NCBI RefSeq assembly: GCF_014644435.1
Contig: NZ_BMKR01000011.1
Span: forward strand, 124,001-188,000
From: Paenibacillus albidus
GTDB lineage: Bacteria > Bacillota > Bacilli > Paenibacillales > Paenibacillaceae
DNA: 64,000 bases
Direction: 5' to 3'
Shown here piece after piece: positions 62,656 to 64,000 of this stretch. A model generated the notes under the pieces. The model ran no database searches, was not told the origin of the DNA, and saw only the letters and a list, made by a program, of their open reading frames with translations. Within the stretch, counting starts at the first letter, position 1. Every line of letters begins with the position of its first letter. A program made the translations under genes and the position numbers.

Positions 62656-63359
62656 TGCACTAAATGCAGGCAAACCTAAAATCGCGTCATTTCCTGCCCA
62701 TTTTGATGTACAAAATACATCAGAATAACCTTTCAGCTACTCCCGGAGCGATTTGACTGTACTAAATACACTGGAGCAGCAACTGGCCATACTGGCCGCG
62801 CGCTCCAGCAGTGGGAGTGCCGGATTAGTGCTGGTTGAGTGCCTGGTAGTGAGCCGGTTAGTGAGCCGGTAGTGCGCTAGTAGTGAGCTGTGAGCTGGTA
62901 GTGAGCTGTGAGCTGGTAGTGAGCTAAGTTTTCGGTTTGGCTGTATTTTGTGCATCAGAACTTGGATAAACCGGGCTTTTTTTCGGTTTAGCTGCATTTT
63001 GTACATCAGGAAAGGCGGAACGTGCCTGGATTTCGATGTTTGCGAAGTTTGCGATGTACAAAATACATCAGAATAACCTTTCAGGTTACTCCCAGAGCGA
63101 TTTGACTGTACTAAATACACTGGAGCGGTAGCCAGCCATACTACTGGCTGTGCGCTCCATCAGAGGCAGTGCCGGCTGAGTGCCTTGTAGTGAGCTGGTA
63201 GTGGGCTAGTAGTGAGCTAAGTTTTCGGTTTGGCTGTATTTTGTGCATCAGAACTTGGATAAACCGGGCTTTTTTCGGTTTAGCTGCATTTTGTGCATCA
63301 GGAAAGGCGGAACGTGCCTGGATTTCTATGCTTACGATGTTTGCGATGCACAAAATACA
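62656..63359. repeat. TGYA-N5-TRCA motif arrays at 63 kb
   Basis: Ten motif cores at 62656, 62707, 62758, 62942, 62993, 63055, 63107, 63235, 63285 and 63347. The 62942 set keeps the 51/62/52 spacing and the 63235 set 50/62. Longer flanks are directly repeated about 293 bp apart (GCATCAGAACTTGGATAAAC, GGCGGAACGTGCCTGGATTT), showing tandem duplication. The gap between the cobalamin promoter and the gene at 63493 holds nothing else that looks coding. Confidence 0.8.
62833..62925. repeat. Minisatellite of GTGAGCTGGTA-like units
   Basis: Short direct repeats of GTGAGC(C/T)GGTA, including an 18-bp unit GTGAGCTGTGAGCTGGTA present twice in a row. A shorter version recurs at 63190-63220 in the duplicated part. 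Confidence 0.7.
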
Positions 63360-63404
63360 GCGGCGAACCTTTTGCTGACTCTGTATCGGTGGAGGTTCTT
63401 CCAT

Positions 63405-63462
63405 AAAAAACTCCCGAACCGCCCGGACCGTCCCCTTAAGGGGTTTGTCCGGCAATTCAGGA
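63405..63462 (-). terminator. Intrinsic terminator for the gene at 63493
   Basis: Minus-strand long stem: CTCC, GCCGGAC and CCCCTTAAGGGG with their partners, closing into TTTTTT. Confidence 0.75.
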
Positions 63463-63492
63463 GCTGTTCCATTGTATGTTCCGCGCCGCCGC

Positions 63493-64000
63493 TTATTTCG
63501 GCGTTGCCTCCGGGCTGGCTGCAGCGGATGGGTCGGCGCCCGATTCAGTGCCAGGCTCTGCAGTTGGTGCAGCGCTTGGCCCGGGCTCTACCATCAGTGT
63601 GTATTTCCCGGCTGTAATCATACTGCCCGGGGCCAAGACGGCCTTCGGCTCGAGAACCACAATCACTTCATGAGCAGGCTTAGCAAGCTTAGCCGTTGCC
63701 GGTGCCGTACCGCCTGCCGCTGGGGTCGGTCCGGGTGTGGCACCTGGCGCATCAGTCGCTGCCGCGTTGGTGCTGCCTGCGTCACCGGCTGCACCTTCTG
63801 CATTGGTGTCAGCATTGGCAGGGTCGCCGGAGCTGCCGTCCGTTGCAGCAGGACCGTCCACATCTCCGGTGCCACCGGCGTTATTACCAGCTCCGGCAGT
63901 TTCACCGCCACCGCCATCGCCACCGGCAGCCGCAGTTTCATCTGCACCGCCATTCACACCCGCCGTTCCCGCGTCGGTCTCCTGATCCGTCCCTGCACCG
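63493..64000 (-). CDS. Gly/Ala-rich low-complexity protein (N-terminus beyond window)
   Basis: The last 169 residues of a protein whose start lies past the right edge. A Gly/Ala/Thr/Asp-rich stretch leads to a short ordered segment (KPAHEVIVVLEPKAVLAPGS, then ITAGKYTLMV) and a Pro/Ala/Ser tail. The composition suggests an extracellular or wall-linked linker. The gene ends at a strong terminator. Function cannot be judged from this part. Confidence 0.6.
   Translation of the reverse strand, partial: GAGTDQETDAGTAGVNGGADETAAAGGDGGGGETAGAGNNAGGTGDVDGPAATDGSSGDPANADTNAEGAAGDAGSTNAAATDAPGATPGPTPAAGGTAPATAKLAKPAHEVIVVLEPKAVLAPGSMITAGKYTLMVEPGPSAAPTAEPGTESGADPSAAASPEATPK

Noticed and set aside
62656..63359. 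CRISPR array
   Set aside because: Repeats are 13-17 bp, imperfect, in both orientations and with duplicated spacers; no cas gene is nearby.
62737..63455. Minus-strand ORFs in the 63 kb repeats
   Set aside because: Low-complexity frames made of the motif and minisatellite repeats, with no proper ribosome sites.

Overview
The window reads as chromosome of a Paenibacillus-like, endospore-forming Firmicute. The reasons are strong AGGAGG-type ribosome binding sites, frequent TTG/GTG starts, an S-layer-homology (SLH) anchored surface protein, stalk-domain proteins, TagO-type wall priming, an aa3 quinol oxidase (qoxABCD) and kinases resembling sporulation kinases. I saw no rRNA or tRNA gene, CRISPR array or intact transposase. 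Most of the window is ordinary core and accessory metabolism, separated by unusual repeat-rich intergenic regions.

Layout. 1-9.4 kb is a signalling region: a NarL-type response regulator (cut by the window edge) with a six-TM HisKA_3 kinase, a Gfo/Idh oxidoreductase, then a class I isoprenoid-synthase-like gene followed by a small NHLP-leader peptide gene ending in Trp, converging on two tandem paralogous membrane kinases. The parts resemble those of ComQXPA pheromone signalling, but the peptide family is different. 9.6-20.9 kb holds two acidic small proteins, an MFS transporter, a cyclophilin lipoprotein, a pirin, a broken lacZ with its AraC regulator, a Mn pyrophosphatase, a lipoprotein and a DUF1349 protein. 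21.3-39.3 kb is rich in RNA-repair functions: RtcB, KptA, and an operon RlaP-Hen1-Pnkp. Between them lie a PQQ-repeat lipoprotein, an AAC(3)-family gene, a dioxygenase, a stalk protein, a HAD phosphatase, TagO, Mug and a TerD-domain gene. 39.6-46.6 kb has a GntR-ABC exporter operon, an amino-acid ABC importer and a polysaccharide deacetylase. 47.1-51.0 kb is qoxABCD, followed by a chemoreceptor.

53.2-62.4 kb is one minus-strand operon under a cobalamin riboswitch. It encodes an S-layer-anchored 1531-residue protein combining terpenoid-cyclase-type alpha barrels with three DUF4430 domains, a DUF4430 lipoprotein, and the T, fused A-A' and S components of an ECF importer. Together they look like a complete route for vitamin B12 capture and import. 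The barrel plus DUF4430 pairing is the one seen in animal intrinsic factor and transcobalamin.

The least explained signal is a 13-bp imperfect palindrome (TGYA-N5-TRCA). It recurs about 22 times in intergenic arrays near 21, 34, 51 and 63 kb. Its spacing of 51/62/51 bp is kept even where the DNA between motifs has diverged beyond recognition.
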